The notes under the pieces were generated by a model. That model did no database searches, was not told where the DNA came from, and saw only the letters and a list, made by a program, of their open reading frames with translations. DNA of 48,875 nt from Peribacillus saganii (lineage in GTDB: Bacteria; Bacillota; Bacilli; Bacillales; DSM-1321). The stretch covers positions 1 through 48,875 of the forward strand of contig NZ_QVTE01000011.1 of the NCBI RefSeq assembly GCF_003429095.1, in the 5' to 3' direction. This document shows, piece by piece, positions 16,226 to 26,081 of this stretch (position 1 is its first letter; every line of letters starts with the position of its first letter). The translations under genes were made by a program, and so were the position numbers.

Positions 16226-16253
16226 ATTATAACAGATAGTTTCTATTTGACTA
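16226..16253 (-). promoter_or_regulatory. Promoter of TPP-riboswitch operon
   Basis: On the minus strand a consensus TATAAT (16226-16231) is preceded after 16 bp by TAGTCA (16248-16253, 4 of 6 matches). It starts just after the stop of the BASS gene. Confidence 0.6.
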
Positions 16254-16255
16254 CT

Positions 16256-17221
16256 TTATTTAGCGATAGATTGGTTAGTATCTCTTGCAGCTTTTTCATC
16301 CCGCATCCTGCTGAATATGGTTGCCAGAATCGGACCGGAAATATTATGCCAGACACTGAAGATGGCGCTTGGCACGGCAGCTAGCGGCGAGAAATGTGCG
16401 GTTGCAAGTGCGGCTCCCAAACCGGAATTTTGCATACCGACCTCGATAGATACGGCTTTTTTCTTGGATAAGTTCATACCAAAGAGTTTCCCAAAACCGT
16501 AACCCAATAGGTAACCAAGAACGTTATGAAGAATAACGACAGCAAAAATCGTTAATCCTGTTTTAGCGATTTGTTCCTGGCTTCCAGAAACAACAGCCGC
16601 GACGATAGCGACAATGGCAACTACAGAGACAAGCGGAAGCACTTTTACACTTGCCTGGGCTTGTTTATTGAAAAATCTTTTAACTATTAAACCCAATAAG
16701 ATAGGAAGAATCACAATTTTAACGATCGACATGAACAGACCTGCCGGATCCACGGCAATCCATTGGCTTGCGAGCAATAAAATCAGGGCAGGAGTTACAA
16801 TCGGCGCAAGAATGGTAGTTACCGAAGTGATGGTAACCGATAACGCCACATCGCCTTTAGCAAGGAATGTCATAACGTTAGAAGATGTTCCGCCAGGACA
16901 GCATCCAACTAGAATGACCCCGACTGCAATTTCAGGAGGAAGCTGAAGGGCATTCGCCAGTAAAAAAGCTAATGAAGGCATAATTAAAAATTGACCAACG
17001 ACACCAATTGCGACCTCTTTCGGACGCGTTAGCACTTCTTTAAAGTCTCCAGCGGAAAGGGTAAGCCCCATTCCGAACATGATGATTCCCAATAATGGAA
17101 CAATATAAGGCCCTATCCATGTAAATGTGGATGGTGAAAAAAAGGCAAGGGCAGCAAATAAAAGCACCCAGATGGCAAAAGTATTGCCGACAAATTGACT
17201 GATACGTTCTAAAGTTTTCAT
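16256..17221 (-). CDS. BASS family (bile acid:sodium symporter-like) transporter
   Basis: A Na+-coupled organic anion transporter with eight to ten helices (322 residues). Family landmarks are PLLGIIMFGMGLTLS near residue 45, VGCCPGGTSSNVMTFLAKGD near 105 (crossover helix) and EVGMQNSGLGAALA near 260. Relatives carry pantoate, pyruvate or other organic acids, and the Bacillus YocS group is not assigned here. AGAGGTG precedes ATG 17221; the upstream in-frame extension lacks a site. No terminator lies before the thiamine promoter, so some read-through is possible. Confidence 0.88.
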   Translation of the reverse strand: MKTLERISQFVGNTFAIWVLLFAALAFFSPSTFTWIGPYIVPLLGIIMFGMGLTLSAGDFKEVLTRPKEVAIGVVGQFLIMPSLAFLLANALQLPPEIAVGVILVGCCPGGTSSNVMTFLAKGDVALSVTITSVTTILAPIVTPALILLLASQWIAVDPAGLFMSIVKIVILPILLGLIVKRFFNKQAQASVKVLPLVSVVAIVAIVAAVVSGSQEQIAKTGLTIFAVVILHNVLGYLLGYGFGKLFGMNLSKKKAVSIEVGMQNSGLGAALATAHFSPLAAVPSAIFSVWHNISGPILATIFSRMRDEKAARDTNQSIAK

Positions 17222-17509
17222 GAGGCACCTCTGTAGTGTTTTATAATAAAAAACATAATGGTAGTAATTATATGTGAAGATTCTAACAAACACAATAGTT
17301 AGAATCTTTGTTTTATCAAAAAATTTTATGCTATGGATGTTACTTTGTTTTAAGTTATTTATCTTTGAGTACCGATCCGTGGACTCTTTTTAATCAGAGT
17401 TTTACAATAAATGTTATGCTTAAAGACTTTTACAGACTTATTTAAAGGCTGATGCCTTTATTAATTCTATAATTTGGAAATAATGAATAACGAATCGGGG
17501 GGTGAATAG

Positions 17510-18631
17510 TTGAGGCGGTTACTCTTTTGGTTAACAGTGATTGGTCTAATATGGTATGTTTTCACAAAACCTGAGTATAAACCAGTATTGAATGAGATAA
17601 AATCTGATATCCAAACCTTTATAGAAGATACAGATTTTTCAGCTGTGGCAGAATCCTTGAACATAGGAATTAATCAGCTTGCAATTCAGCTGGAGCAATT
17701 AATAGATGATATTCCCGAAAAGCAGGGACAATTGTCCTCCGAGAAATCGGAAAAGCCTGACTTGAAAGCACCAATCAAGCAGACATTTTCCGTTTATAAT
17801 ATTGAAATTGGCGACCCTCGATCGAAGGTTGAGCAGCAGCTGGGTCCACCGCAAAGGACATCTATGAATGAATATGGTATCGAATGGCATGCGTACCATA
17901 AAAACTACCAAAACTTTATGATGATAGCATATAATAGAAATGATAATGTGACGGGATTATACACAAACCAGGATTTGATTGCATCAGCAAAAGGGCTGAA
18001 ATTGGGGAGTCCCCGGCAAACAGTACTAGATCAGCTGGGCGAGCCTTTATCGAAGATCCGCAAAGGACTTGTCTATTATCAATTTGAAAAACAGCGTGAC
18101 TATGATTTATTCCAGCAGAATGACAGCTATATAACCGTCTTTTATGATAAGCATCAAAAAAACACGGTAACTTCCATTCAGATAGTTAGTGAAGACCTTG
18201 AACAGCAAAAGCGTGAATTTTATACACCGGCAAATAACGCTATAAAGCAAGGTTTCGAATATCAATTGTTTGATCTTACAAATGCTTCCAGAGTTCAGCA
18301 TGGCCTGCCGATCCTGATTTGGAATGAACATGTTAAAGAAACAGCCTGGAACCACAGCAGTGATATGGCAAATAACAATTTTTTTAGCCATACCAATCTG
18401 GAAGGACAATCACCTTTTGATCGAATGAAAGCAGATGATATTATCTTTTCTGTTGCAGGCGAAAATCTTGCATATGGCCAGTTCAGCAGCATTTTTGCAC
18501 ATGAAGGTCTGATGAATTCCCTCGGGCACAGGGAAAACATTTTAAATATGGATTTTGAATTTTTAGGTGTAGGAGTAGCCTTTAACTCTGAATCTCATCC
18601 TTATTATACGGAAAATTTCTTCAGTAACTAA
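17510..18631 (+). CDS. CAP-domain protein with CAP-associated N-domain (YlbC-like)
   Basis: A membrane-anchored or secreted protein of 373 residues, similar in layout to Bacillus YlbC. An N-terminal hydrophobic segment (residues 3-19) is followed by a linker, the CAP-associated domain (about 92-225) and a C-terminal CAP/SCP domain (about 245-370). Cavity residues are visible in NASRVQHGLPILIWNE, FFSHTNLEGQSPFDR, GENLAYG and GHRENILNMDF. CAP domains have unsettled functions in bacteria. The start is TTG after GGGGGTGA. It ends at a terminator shared with the convergent peptidase. Confidence 0.88.
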   Translation: MRRLLFWLTVIGLIWYVFTKPEYKPVLNEIKSDIQTFIEDTDFSAVAESLNIGINQLAIQLEQLIDDIPEKQGQLSSEKSEKPDLKAPIKQTFSVYNIEIGDPRSKVEQQLGPPQRTSMNEYGIEWHAYHKNYQNFMMIAYNRNDNVTGLYTNQDLIASAKGLKLGSPRQTVLDQLGEPLSKIRKGLVYYQFEKQRDYDLFQQNDSYITVFYDKHQKNTVTSIQIVSEDLEQQKREFYTPANNAIKQGFEYQLFDLTNASRVQHGLPILIWNEHVKETAWNHSSDMANNNFFSHTNLEGQSPFDRMKADDIIFSVAGENLAYGQFSSIFAHEGLMNSLGHRENILNMDFEFLGVGVAFNSESHPYYTENFFSN

Positions 18632-18632
18632 C

Positions 18633-18669
18633 AAGAGCGTCCCACACACCTTATGTTTGGGACGCTCTT
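18633..18669. terminator. Bidirectional terminator
   Basis: AAGAGCGTCCCA (18633-18644) pairs with TTGGGACGCTCTT (18657-18669), serving the convergent ylbC-like and M14 genes. Confidence 0.85.
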
Positions 18670-18681
18670 TGTTTAGCTTTT

Positions 18682-19872
18682 CTACATATACAAACCCGCG
18701 AGAAAGATTCCCAATGCTTCCTGATAAATTTCATCAAATTGTGAAAAAGGAAGGGGATTAATTCCTTTTCCGAGCTCAACGGTAAAGCCCGGTCTCTGCC
18801 AATCCTGGATAAACCAATCCTTGTAGCCGGCATAGCTTTCAATGGTTTTCACTGGCTCGTATCCGCTAACTCTCGCAAATTCTCCAACAATGGCTTCAGA
18901 TTCTGGCGGTTCAAGATTTTCAAATCCCCAGTAAATTTCTTCTCCCTGAGTGTGAAAAGCGATAACACGGGCAAAATCCCGTTTCCGCGTCAATTCCCGC
19001 ATGGCTATTGCTTCCGGCTCTGATAGCGGGCGCTCTCCTCCGTAATCTCTCGGTCCCGGTTCTTCAGGATTACGTGCTTTTTCTAGCTCCCATCTTGCCG
19101 GAAATTGGTCATTGAGATCCACACCCCGAATATTCGCTTTCCATCTTGTAAAATCAGTGCTGCCATTATTCAGGCTTATCACCCTGCCTTTCCATGAATT
19201 ATTTGCGGGCGGCCCATTCAATACCAAATTTACCCCATCAGGGTTCACCATTGGAACAATAGATAGCATAGTCTCCCTATAGTAAGGAAACGTGACGCGG
19301 CCCCTCATTGTGCTATGATTTGTAAGTGACAATAAATAATCATTTAAAAATGTCATTACAATAGCGGTGGTGATCCATTCATTCGCGTGGAATGAAGCAT
19401 TATAATGGACTCTCTTTTCTCCCCTGCCAATTAGGGCTTCCGGAATCCCTCTTCCGAGCACTGAATGTCCGATCGCAGATGTTTGCATAAAGGGATAAAC
19501 GGTCTCTAATCTTCTGATATCATTCATTAATTTACTATGATCGTAGTTTTGTCGCACCTTAACCAGCCGCCAAGTTATCCTCAGTGGAACTGTAATCGTC
19601 TGGCCAACCTGCATTCTATCTGGTTTAAGGTTTGGATTTACAAGATAAATTGCATCAATTGGCAGGTTTCGGCTTTGGGCAATTTCCCATACCGTTTCTC
19701 CTCTCCTTATCTGGTAATCAACAGCAACAAAACCGGGAATTTTAATCCTTTGCCCCACAGTGAGCTGATCTGGCTGAATGCTGCGGTTTGAATCTGTTAT
19801 GAGCAAAAGATTCAGCCTGAATAACTGGCTATAATACCAAAAAGAATCCTTCGGCCTAACAAGAACGTCCAT
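18682..19872 (-). CDS. LysM-M14 peptidase (gamma-D-glutamyl-diamino acid endopeptidase I-like)
   Basis: Two LysM peptidoglycan-binding modules (about 1-48 and 50-96) precede an M14 zinc carboxypeptidase domain (about 105-396). Zinc ligands are seen in FHANEW (His162, Glu165) and AFHTQGEE (His307), with catalytic Glu366 in FTVELGKG. This is the architecture of endopeptidase I of Bacillus, which cuts gamma-D-Glu to diaminopimelate bonds in the peptide stem. There is no signal peptide, as expected for a mother-cell or spore-coat enzyme. GGAGGAG lies 4 bp before the ATG. Confidence 0.9.
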   Translation of the reverse strand: MDVLVRPKDSFWYYSQLFRLNLLLITDSNRSIQPDQLTVGQRIKIPGFVAVDYQIRRGETVWEIAQSRNLPIDAIYLVNPNLKPDRMQVGQTITVPLRITWRLVKVRQNYDHSKLMNDIRRLETVYPFMQTSAIGHSVLGRGIPEALIGRGEKRVHYNASFHANEWITTAIVMTFLNDYLLSLTNHSTMRGRVTFPYYRETMLSIVPMVNPDGVNLVLNGPPANNSWKGRVISLNNGSTDFTRWKANIRGVDLNDQFPARWELEKARNPEEPGPRDYGGERPLSEPEAIAMRELTRKRDFARVIAFHTQGEEIYWGFENLEPPESEAIVGEFARVSGYEPVKTIESYAGYKDWFIQDWQRPGFTVELGKGINPLPFSQFDEIYQEALGIFLAGLYM

Positions 19873-20350
19873 AACGCTCCTCCCTCATCGTTTTAAAAAA
19901 TAAGCTTTATCAAAATGTATGCGAAGGAAATAAAATTATAAATAGTATAGTTTATCAACCTATGACGAATGAAATGAAAGCTTGATAAAAAATAGAGAGG
20001 GGGAGCATTATGGGATACAATACTCAAGTGGATTGTGAAATGGTGATGCTTAGATTAATCTGATTGTTTTTTTAACTTTAAGTGAATAGGATTGGAATGC
20101 TCAATTTTAAGCCATTGTTCTAATTACTATTTTATTGGTTGTTTTACTGATCAGGATCTAGGGAAATTAATGCTTCCTTCTATCCAATCGTTACTGGAGA
20201 TTGCCGGAAAATGCGTTTTTCCTTCTATAAATAATGTTCAATGCGAGCAAGATCAAGATCATAAAGCTTTACTATAATATGTTTCAGCAAGGACAATGTA
20301 CAATAGCCCTCTCGGTTGAATATTCCTATTAACTGAGGAGGTCTTTAAGC
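19873..20350. other. Gap with a possible 17-codon ORF
   Basis: A short plus-strand ORF at 20010-20063 encodes MGYNTQVDCEMVMLRLI behind GAGAGGGGGAG, a strong ribosome binding site, so a small peptide is possible. The following 280 bp show no convincing coding sequence. Confidence 0.35.
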
Positions 20351-21090
20351 ATGAGTTTATTTTTTAAAGATCCAAAGCTTATCTCACAGCTCCAAGACTG
20401 GCAGTTGAAAGCATTGGAGGAATTTAATGCTAAGATAACTGATAAAGAACACCCATTCCCCTGTATCCCTGCTGCTCAAGCGTATGCTTCTAACCAGATT
20501 AGATATGGATTCGCAGGAGATCCAAGGGATCGGTCAACTGCCCGGCAGGTTGCTGCTTTACTGAAAGAATATACAGAGAAGTCAAAGTCATTTGGCGGCT
20601 ATACTTCCCTGGTCATTTTTTTTTTACACCTCAGGAAATGATTTTAAACGGTACAGTAAAATATTTTGAGGAGTTATTCTGGAAGCAATTAACCTGGGTA
20701 CATGAATTGGACGAAACTGAGTGGCCAGCCGACGTACCGGCAGATCCTGCTGATCCCCTATGGGAGTACTGTTTCCATGGTGAGAGATACTTTATGTATT
20801 GTGCAACCCCATTGCATGAAAACAGAAATAGCAGGCACTTTCCATTTATGATGCTTGCCATTACGCCTCGTTGGGTTCTGCAAAGATTCATTGAAAAGAA
20901 TGAGCTTGCTGGAAAAATAAAGACCCATATTCGCAAACGGTTAATCCAGTATGATTCTCTTCCTCCCCATTTTAATTTGAATGAGTATGGCAATGCAGAC
21001 AATCATGAATGGAAGCAATATTTCTTACATGATAAAGATACAGCATTGCCCCAATGTCCGTTTCAGCACTCAAAAGGGCGGCGAGGCTAA
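20351..21090 (+). pseudogene. YqcI/YcgG family gene, frameshifted at a T10 run
   Basis: Two overlapping frames make one YqcI/YcgG-family protein. Frame 1 (20351-20641) starts with MSLFFKDPKLISQLQDW and runs to GGYTSLVIFF. The other frame continues TPQEMILNGTVKYFEELFW and ends at 21090. The break is exactly at a run of ten T (20626-20635); eight or eleven T would restore the frame. AGGAGG precedes the ATG and the rest of both halves is intact. It may be a sequencing error, a recent mutation or a slippage-controlled phase switch. The family function is unknown. Confidence 0.85.
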
Positions 21091-21192
21091 TCCGTATTTC
21101 TGCGAGCAAGAAGAGAATTGGTTTAGTCTCTCCCTATTTATAACGGCAAAGGAGTATATAAAAGTGAGACGGTGTTTTTACATTAGTTTTGC

Positions 21193-22194
21193 TTAGCGGC
21201 GAATTAACTCGCTTGCAAGTAATCGGTAAGAATTAGCCCGATCTTCAAACTGATGTGTAATTGTAATAACCATGATCTCATCGGCTTGATATTCCCTTTG
21301 CAGCGCAGCAAGCTCTTGTTTAACTTTGTGCGGATTGCCAATTACCATTTTTTTCTTGATCTTGTCAATAGTATTTCTATCATCAATATTATATGAATAC
21401 TGTTTCGCAGCATCAATGGAGGGAATCCCTTGATCACCTTCTCCTTTTCCAAGCTGCAATTGCCATAGCTGTGCGCTTAGGGCGATTTCCTCCGCTCTTT
21501 CTGTGGTCTCTGCACAAATAACGGAGACAGCGACAATTGATTTTGGACTTAATAATCGTCCATTTGCCTGGTAGCTTTGGATATAGTTTTTCATTATATC
21601 CGGACCGGATTTCTCGCTCATAAAATGCCCAAAAGCATAGGCTGTGCCATTTTCGGCCGCAAGACGGCCGCTTTTTTCACTAGTTCCCAGAATCCAGGGC
21701 TCTGGGGGTGCAGCAGGTAATGGCGAAGCCGCTACTTTGGAGTATAAGTGTCCGTCAGGAAAATCATTATATAAAAATTGCATCAGTTCCTTAAATGAAT
21801 CAGGCATTTTCCGCACTTGTTCCAAATAGTTATCTGAAAGGGCCATGCTTACCTCAGCCGATCCTCCTGGCGCCCTGCCAATTCCTATATCAATCCTGCC
21901 TGGGAATAATGTTGCCAGCAGATTAAACGATTCAGCAACTTTATAAGGCTTATAATGCGGAAGCAGTACAGCCCCTGATCCAATCCGAATCTTCTCCGTG
22001 TTAGCCCCGATATAGCCAAGCATTACTTCTGGGGATGGGCAAGCAAGCCCTTTCAAATCGTGATGTTCGGCAATCCAGTACCTTTCATATCCCAGTTTTT
22101 CCCCGATTTGGGCAAGCTTCATTGATTCTTGCAATGCTTGTCCCGCGGTTTTTCCTGCAGGAATTGGTGATTGATCTAAAATACTCAATTTCAC
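21193..22194 (-). CDS. Luciferase-like (LLM class) flavin-dependent oxidoreductase
   Basis: A TIM-barrel flavin monooxygenase-like protein of 333 residues. Family landmarks are SILDQSPI at the N terminus, RYWIAEHH near residue 38, PEVMLGYIGANTEKIRIGSG, the FPGRIDIGIGRAPGG loop and PWILGTS. It belongs to the small YceB/YtmO-like group that probably uses reduced FMN; the substrate is unknown. The start is GTG at 22194 with AGAAGG upstream. It is monocistronic. Confidence 0.88.
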   Translation of the reverse strand: MKLSILDQSPIPAGKTAGQALQESMKLAQIGEKLGYERYWIAEHHDLKGLACPSPEVMLGYIGANTEKIRIGSGAVLLPHYKPYKVAESFNLLATLFPGRIDIGIGRAPGGSAEVSMALSDNYLEQVRKMPDSFKELMQFLYNDFPDGHLYSKVAASPLPAAPPEPWILGTSEKSGRLAAENGTAYAFGHFMSEKSGPDIMKNYIQSYQANGRLLSPKSIVAVSVICAETTERAEEIALSAQLWQLQLGKGEGDQGIPSIDAAKQYSYNIDDRNTIDKIKKKMVIGNPHKVKQELAALQREYQADEIMVITITHQFEDRANSYRLLASELIRR

Positions 22195-22379
22195 TTTGAT
22201 AAACCTTCTTTCCTCACGCCTTCAAATTACCTTCCCAGGGATCACATTGTTTCATCTCCAATATAACGTTTAATCCGATTAAAAACTTGTATTTTGTTTT
22301 CAATTGTTGCTAATTGATGTAAAAAAGGATTCTGACTTACGTCAAAACCCTTTGTTCGCAAAAGAATCGAGTGCCAGAA

Positions 22380-22405
22380 TTCCTCCCTATAATATTAGGG
22401 AGGAA
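22380..22405. terminator. 10-bp perfect hairpin upstream of ssp
   Basis: TTCCTCCCTA (22380-22389) pairs perfectly with TAGGGAGGAA (22396-22405). No T-run follows. Its arms resemble a Shine-Dalgarno and its complement, and its role is unclear. Confidence 0.35.
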
Positions 22406-22569
22406 GCGTATTTATTACAAAAAAGCATGGTGAATACATAGGTCTTCAACAATTAACAAATGGTATTATGTGCATTTTGCTATAAAATTATTTAACCACT
22501 ATTTACAAAGTATTAAGCTGCCATAGCCGTGGGACATTAAGATTACAAACCAACAAGGAGGTGAAATAC

Positions 22570-22806
22570 ATGTCACGACGCAGTGGTGGTGGAGGACGTA
22601 ATCGTCTTTTAGTTCAAGGGGCAGAGATGGCAGTTGAACAAATGAAGTATGAAATCGCAGCTGAATTCGGTATCCAGCTTGGCGCAGAGCAAGTTTCTCG
22701 TGCTAACGGTTCTGTTGGAGGAGAAATCACTAAGCGACTTGTAGCAACAGCTCAATCTCAATTAGCACAGGCAGTAGGACAACCTACAGGTCCTTCTAGA
22801 GGTTAA
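22570..22806 (+). CDS. Alpha/beta-type small acid-soluble spore protein
   Basis: A 78-residue DNA-binding spore protein. It contains the first SASP signature, with the germination protease (GPR) site in [11 protein letters not shown], and the second signature with [21 protein letters not shown]. These proteins coat spore DNA and protect it from UV and heat, then are degraded during germination. Start ATG 22570 ([11 protein letters not shown]) has AAGGAGG upstream. The Gly-rich N-terminus is longer than in the commonest SspA/B forms. Expression in the forespore is inferred from the family. Confidence 0.95.
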   Translation: MSRRSGGGGRNRLLVQGAEMAVEQMKYEIAAEFGIQLGAEQVSRANGSVGGEITKRLVATAQSQLAQAVGQPTGPSRG

Positions 22807-22833
22807 TAAAAATTTAATATGTTAAATGGCTAT

Positions 22834-22859
22834 AGGCTACCTGTTTATACAGGTAGCCT
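22834..22859 (+). terminator. Terminator after ssp
   Basis: AGGCTACCTG (22834-22843) pairs perfectly with CAGGTAGCCT (22850-22859), followed by TTATT. Confidence 0.85.
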
Positions 22860-22887
22860 TTATTAACATATTATGTTTTGCTGCGGA

Positions 22888-23370
22888 TCAATTCGGTACA
22901 GCTAACTTGTCATGCAGCTGTGAAACTTTGCTTCTTATGAGTTCAACATCCTTTAACGAGGAGAAAAATTCCTCAATATTAATAATGGACGTTATTACAT
23001 CATCGTGCATCGCCACTCCGTGCAGGAATGGTATATTCCCTGTCCCTATGGAATGTAAGGGTCTTATGTCGTCTTCATTTAGATCTAAAATTTGATTTGT
23101 TCTTTCCACCATTAACGCAATGACTGTTCCATTCACTTCGATTAGAATGTACCGTGTGTTTTCATCAGATTGAATGGAATAGTTGTAAAGTATTTTAGAG
23201 CAATCAATGACGGGAATAATCTGTTCCCTAATGTTTACAATCCCCAGCATATAATTTGGCATCTGAGGGATATGGGTTGTGTCAGTTACTTTTTCTATTG
23301 ACACGATATTGTTGATGTCTATTCCATACGAGCCGTTCATTACACTAAAAAGTACATATGTATTTTCCAT
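22888..23370 (-). CDS. CheW-like adaptor protein
   Basis: A single CheW domain of 160 residues: YVLFSVMNGSYGIDINNIVSIEKV, then MLGIVNIREQIIPVIDCSKIL, and a C-terminal strand pattern ending in DDVITSIINIEEF. CheW couples chemoreceptors to CheA, but no CheA is in the window. It is the third gene of a minus-strand group after the chemoreceptor (24008) and the LytTR protein (23391), with a 20-bp gap to the latter. A GAGGAGAGGAG site precedes the ATG. It may feed the main chemotaxis array or link this receptor to the LytTR protein. Confidence 0.88.
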   Translation of the reverse strand: MENTYVLFSVMNGSYGIDINNIVSIEKVTDTTHIPQMPNYMLGIVNIREQIIPVIDCSKILYNYSIQSDENTRYILIEVNGTVIALMVERTNQILDLNEDDIRPLHSIGTGNIPFLHGVAMHDDVITSIINIEEFFSSLKDVELIRSKVSQLHDKLAVPN

Positions 23371-23390
23371 CCCGCTCCTCTCCTCCCCGT

Positions 23391-23936
23391 TTATACGGAC
23401 TTGCAGCGTAAAATATTATCCAATCGATGCTTTGATATCTTCGCTGCAATGTTATAGTTCTTAAAATAGCATTTATATGTTTGGCCAACAGTGCAGATTT
23501 TAGTTAAATATTCAAGGTTGATAATATAGGATCGATGGGACACGATAAACCGTGAATCAATTGCCTGTTCAAAGCTGGATAACGATTCATTCGCCTCGTA
23601 TACTTTATGAATCGTATGTATGAAGGACTTACGATCGGTTCTTTCAATGAATAATATTTCTTCGAAAGGCACAAATGATATCGTATTTTTTTGCTTAATC
23701 ATCAGTTCTTTTTTTGGAGGAATTTGTTTCTGAACAGTTTCCATTAAAACTGTCATCGCTTTTTCCAGGTTATCCGCTAGCCGCTCCTTCTCAATTATTG
23801 CTGCTTTTGAGACTGCTTCTGAAACCATGGAATTGATTATTTCTTTTTTGTCTAAAGTCAAGTTTCCGCTGAGCAGAAAGGGGGTGAATGGCTTTAGCAC
23901 ATTTTGAACTGCAAACCTCTCATGCTGGCTTAACAT
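23391..23936 (-). CDS. LytTR-domain DNA-binding protein without receiver domain
   Basis: The C-terminal 100 residues are a LytTR DNA-binding domain: FEEILFIERTDRKSFIHT, SHRSYIINLEYL, TYKCYFKNYN. The N-terminal 80 residues are helical (SEAVSKAAIIEKERLADNLEKA) and lack the Asp pocket of a response regulator. The domain closely resembles that of the response regulator at 31218. Sitting between a chemoreceptor and a CheW gene, it may be a transcription factor controlled by protein contact rather than phosphorylation, which is inference. ATG 23936 is preferred; GTG 23948 is too close to AAAGGAA. Confidence 0.82.
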   Translation of the reverse strand: MLSQHERFAVQNVLKPFTPFLLSGNLTLDKKEIINSMVSEAVSKAAIIEKERLADNLEKAMTVLMETVQKQIPPKKELMIKQKNTISFVPFEEILFIERTDRKSFIHTIHKVYEANESLSSFEQAIDSRFIVSHRSYIINLEYLTKICTVGQTYKCYFKNYNIAAKISKHRLDNILRCKSV

Positions 23937-23966
23937 TTTACCTTGCACTTCCTTTCAAATCGGTCA

Positions 23967-23991
23967 CCCCCAATTCAATTGGAATTAGGGG
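23967..23991 (-). other. Intercistronic hairpin between receptor and LytTR genes
   Basis: CCCC-AATT arms at 23967-23975 and 23983-23991 can form a 9-bp stem (one G-T) without a T-run. It may stabilise or process the mRNA. Confidence 0.35.
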
Positions 23992-24007
23992 CAATGCTTT
24001 GTTTCAA

Positions 24008-25597
24008 CTAATTTACTTTGAAAATTTCCACTGAGCTGTTCAGCTCAATCGCCAAATTAGCAAGGGATTGTGCGGTTCCAGCCGTTTCCTCACTGCTCGC
24101 TGCAGATTCTTCCGTGGCAGCAGAAATGCTTTCAATCGAGCCCATTACTTCAGACGTTTGAGCAGCCTGCTGTTCGCTTGCTGCGGCTATTTCCGCTACT
24201 TTAGTTGCAGATTGGTTGACCATATTAATGATATTTTCAAATGCTTCTCCTGTTTGCCGTGATGAGATGACTCCTTCTCCAACTGCTTTTACGCTGTGCT
24301 GGGTGTTTTCCTGCATGCCTTTGATGATTGAGGTGATTTCTTTCGTTGCTTCACTGCTTCGCTCTGCCAATTTCCTTACTTCATCAGCAACAACCGCAAA
24401 CCCGCGGCCTTGATCCCCCGCCCGTGCAGCTTCGATTGCTGCATTTAATGCAAGAAGGTTGGTTTGGCCAGCAATATCATTAATCACTTCGATGATTTCT
24501 CCAATCTTATTTGAATCTTCCTCAAGCAGGGTCATTTGCTGGTTAACATGGTTCATTCCCTCGATGGAAGAACGAATTACTTTTCCACCTTCTTCAGCAA
24601 GACGCAATGTATTGCTTGATAGTTCCGCTGCTTCCTCTGCATTCCCGGCTACTGAATTAATCGCTACTGACAATTCAGTGAAAAGTTCACTTATCGTTTG
24701 GGCAGCATCTGCCTGATTAGAGCTTCCGCTCGCTATTTCTTCGGTACTTGCTGAAATTTGCTGGGCTGCAGCCGAAACACTTTCAGCTGATTCAAGGATT
24801 CCACCCACGGTTTTTCTCAAGCTTAATACCATTTCGTTGGTTGAAGCTGCTAACTGCCCTACTTCATCTTTTGAATTGATATCAGTTGTATCTTTTAAAT
24901 CACCGCTTGCTACTTTTCGAACCAGTTCCACCACCCGGTTTAACGGACGGGCAATAACTTGTGATATAAAGTAGCCAAAACCAATGCTGAAAATTACTGC
25001 AATAATGATGATGGTTATTGTGATTGTTCGGGAGCTATTATATAATTTGTCGGCATCATCATTTGATGTCTTTGCCAGCTCAGTGTTGAGGGTTATTAAC
25101 TCCAGCAATAAACCTTCGGCATAATCTCCGGATTTTTTGAATTCCGGTGCAATCCTTTTATATTCAGCAACGTCGCCTTTATTGGCCGATTCAATTGCAT
25201 GATCCATCCAGCGGTTGTAATCCTGCCATGCAGTATCAAATTTCTTCAAAATTACTTCTTCTTCTTTAATTATGAGTGTATTCTCGTACTTGTCGATTTT
25301 AGCTTCAATTTCTGATCTAAGCTCATTTATCGTTTGTTCAAATTGATGCTTCTGTTCGGGAGTAGTGGCTATAAAATTCATATCCCGGATGTTTACTCGC
25401 ATTCGCTGATATAAAACCTGCGCACTCGCAATATCATTTGAGGGAATTAATCTTTCATTATACATGAATTCTATATCAGTCTTTAATTTTGCCATGTTGT
25501 TGATTCCAAAGATGCCTACTAATGAGAGTAAGATAGCCATAATGACAAAAGCAGAAATTAATTTCGCAGAAGTTTTCAAATTATAAAACCACTTCAA
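24008..25597 (-). CDS. Methyl-accepting chemotaxis protein (4HB-HAMP-MCP)
   Basis: A 529-residue chemoreceptor. TM1 lies at about 12-33, a four-helix-bundle ligand domain at 35-190, TM2 at about 192-213 ([21 protein letters not shown]), HAMP at 214-268, and a coiled-coil signalling domain to the end. The hairpin tip motif is [21 protein letters not shown], which binds CheW/CheA. The bundle has RMRVNIRDM, resembling the conserved Arg region of 4HB receptors. The start is TTG at 25597 after GGGGTG. It is first in the group with the LytTR protein and CheW. The ligand is unknown. Confidence 0.93.
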   Translation of the reverse strand: MKWFYNLKTSAKLISAFVIMAILLSLVGIFGINNMAKLKTDIEFMYNERLIPSNDIASAQVLYQRMRVNIRDMNFIATTPEQKHQFEQTINELRSEIEAKIDKYENTLIIKEEEVILKKFDTAWQDYNRWMDHAIESANKGDVAEYKRIAPEFKKSGDYAEGLLLELITLNTELAKTSNDDADKLYNSSRTITITIIIIAVIFSIGFGYFISQVIARPLNRVVELVRKVASGDLKDTTDINSKDEVGQLAASTNEMVLSLRKTVGGILESAESVSAAAQQISASTEEIASGSSNQADAAQTISELFTELSVAINSVAGNAEEAAELSSNTLRLAEEGGKVIRSSIEGMNHVNQQMTLLEEDSNKIGEIIEVINDIAGQTNLLALNAAIEAARAGDQGRGFAVVADEVRKLAERSSEATKEITSIIKGMQENTQHSVKAVGEGVISSRQTGEAFENIINMVNQSATKVAEIAAASEQQAAQTSEVMGSIESISAATEESAASSEETAGTAQSLANLAIELNSSVEIFKVN

Positions 25598-26081
25598 TGT
25601 CCAACACCCCTATATTTGATTTATTGTTTAAATGAAAATTTCCCCAGATTCGTATTAACTGTTTTAGATATTTGCGTTCATTCGGGACTATTTCATCATA
25701 AAGCGTTATAGTGCTTTTGGTAACCGAAAAATGATTGCGTGGTAACCACAAATATTTTGCGGGGGTTTGCAACATATCGAAGTTCTTAATAGAAATTAGA
25801 AAAAATAATCCGCTTCATTCCCTCCATATAAGGCAGCTGCATTTCATACTTCAATGGTTCTCGCCTTACCTGACGGTGTCTATTTTCATAGAAAGTAGTT
25901 TTTAAACTTGCCGGAACCCAGTTGAAGGAAGTAACGTGTTTAACTGTTTTTTAAACGAAAAAATTCCCGTCACCAAACAGGGAGACGAGAATTTTTAACA
26001 GGAACCTTAACTATTGCGCAAGCAGAGGACACCGTTTTCTCCTTTCGAATGAAAATGAGGCAACGCATATCAAATGTTATT
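25598..26081. other. Gap with terminator, no gene seen
   Basis: An imperfect hairpin at about 25957-25997, T-rich on the minus strand, probably ends the ComA/ComP-like transcript. The remaining region upstream of the receptor shows no coding sequence. A weak sigma-D-like -10 (TTCGATAT) is present on the minus strand near 25775. Confidence 0.4.

Noticed and set aside
20092..20277. 61-residue open frame upstream of the YqcI-like gene
   Set aside because: No ribosome binding site and no motif; it probably occurs by chance.
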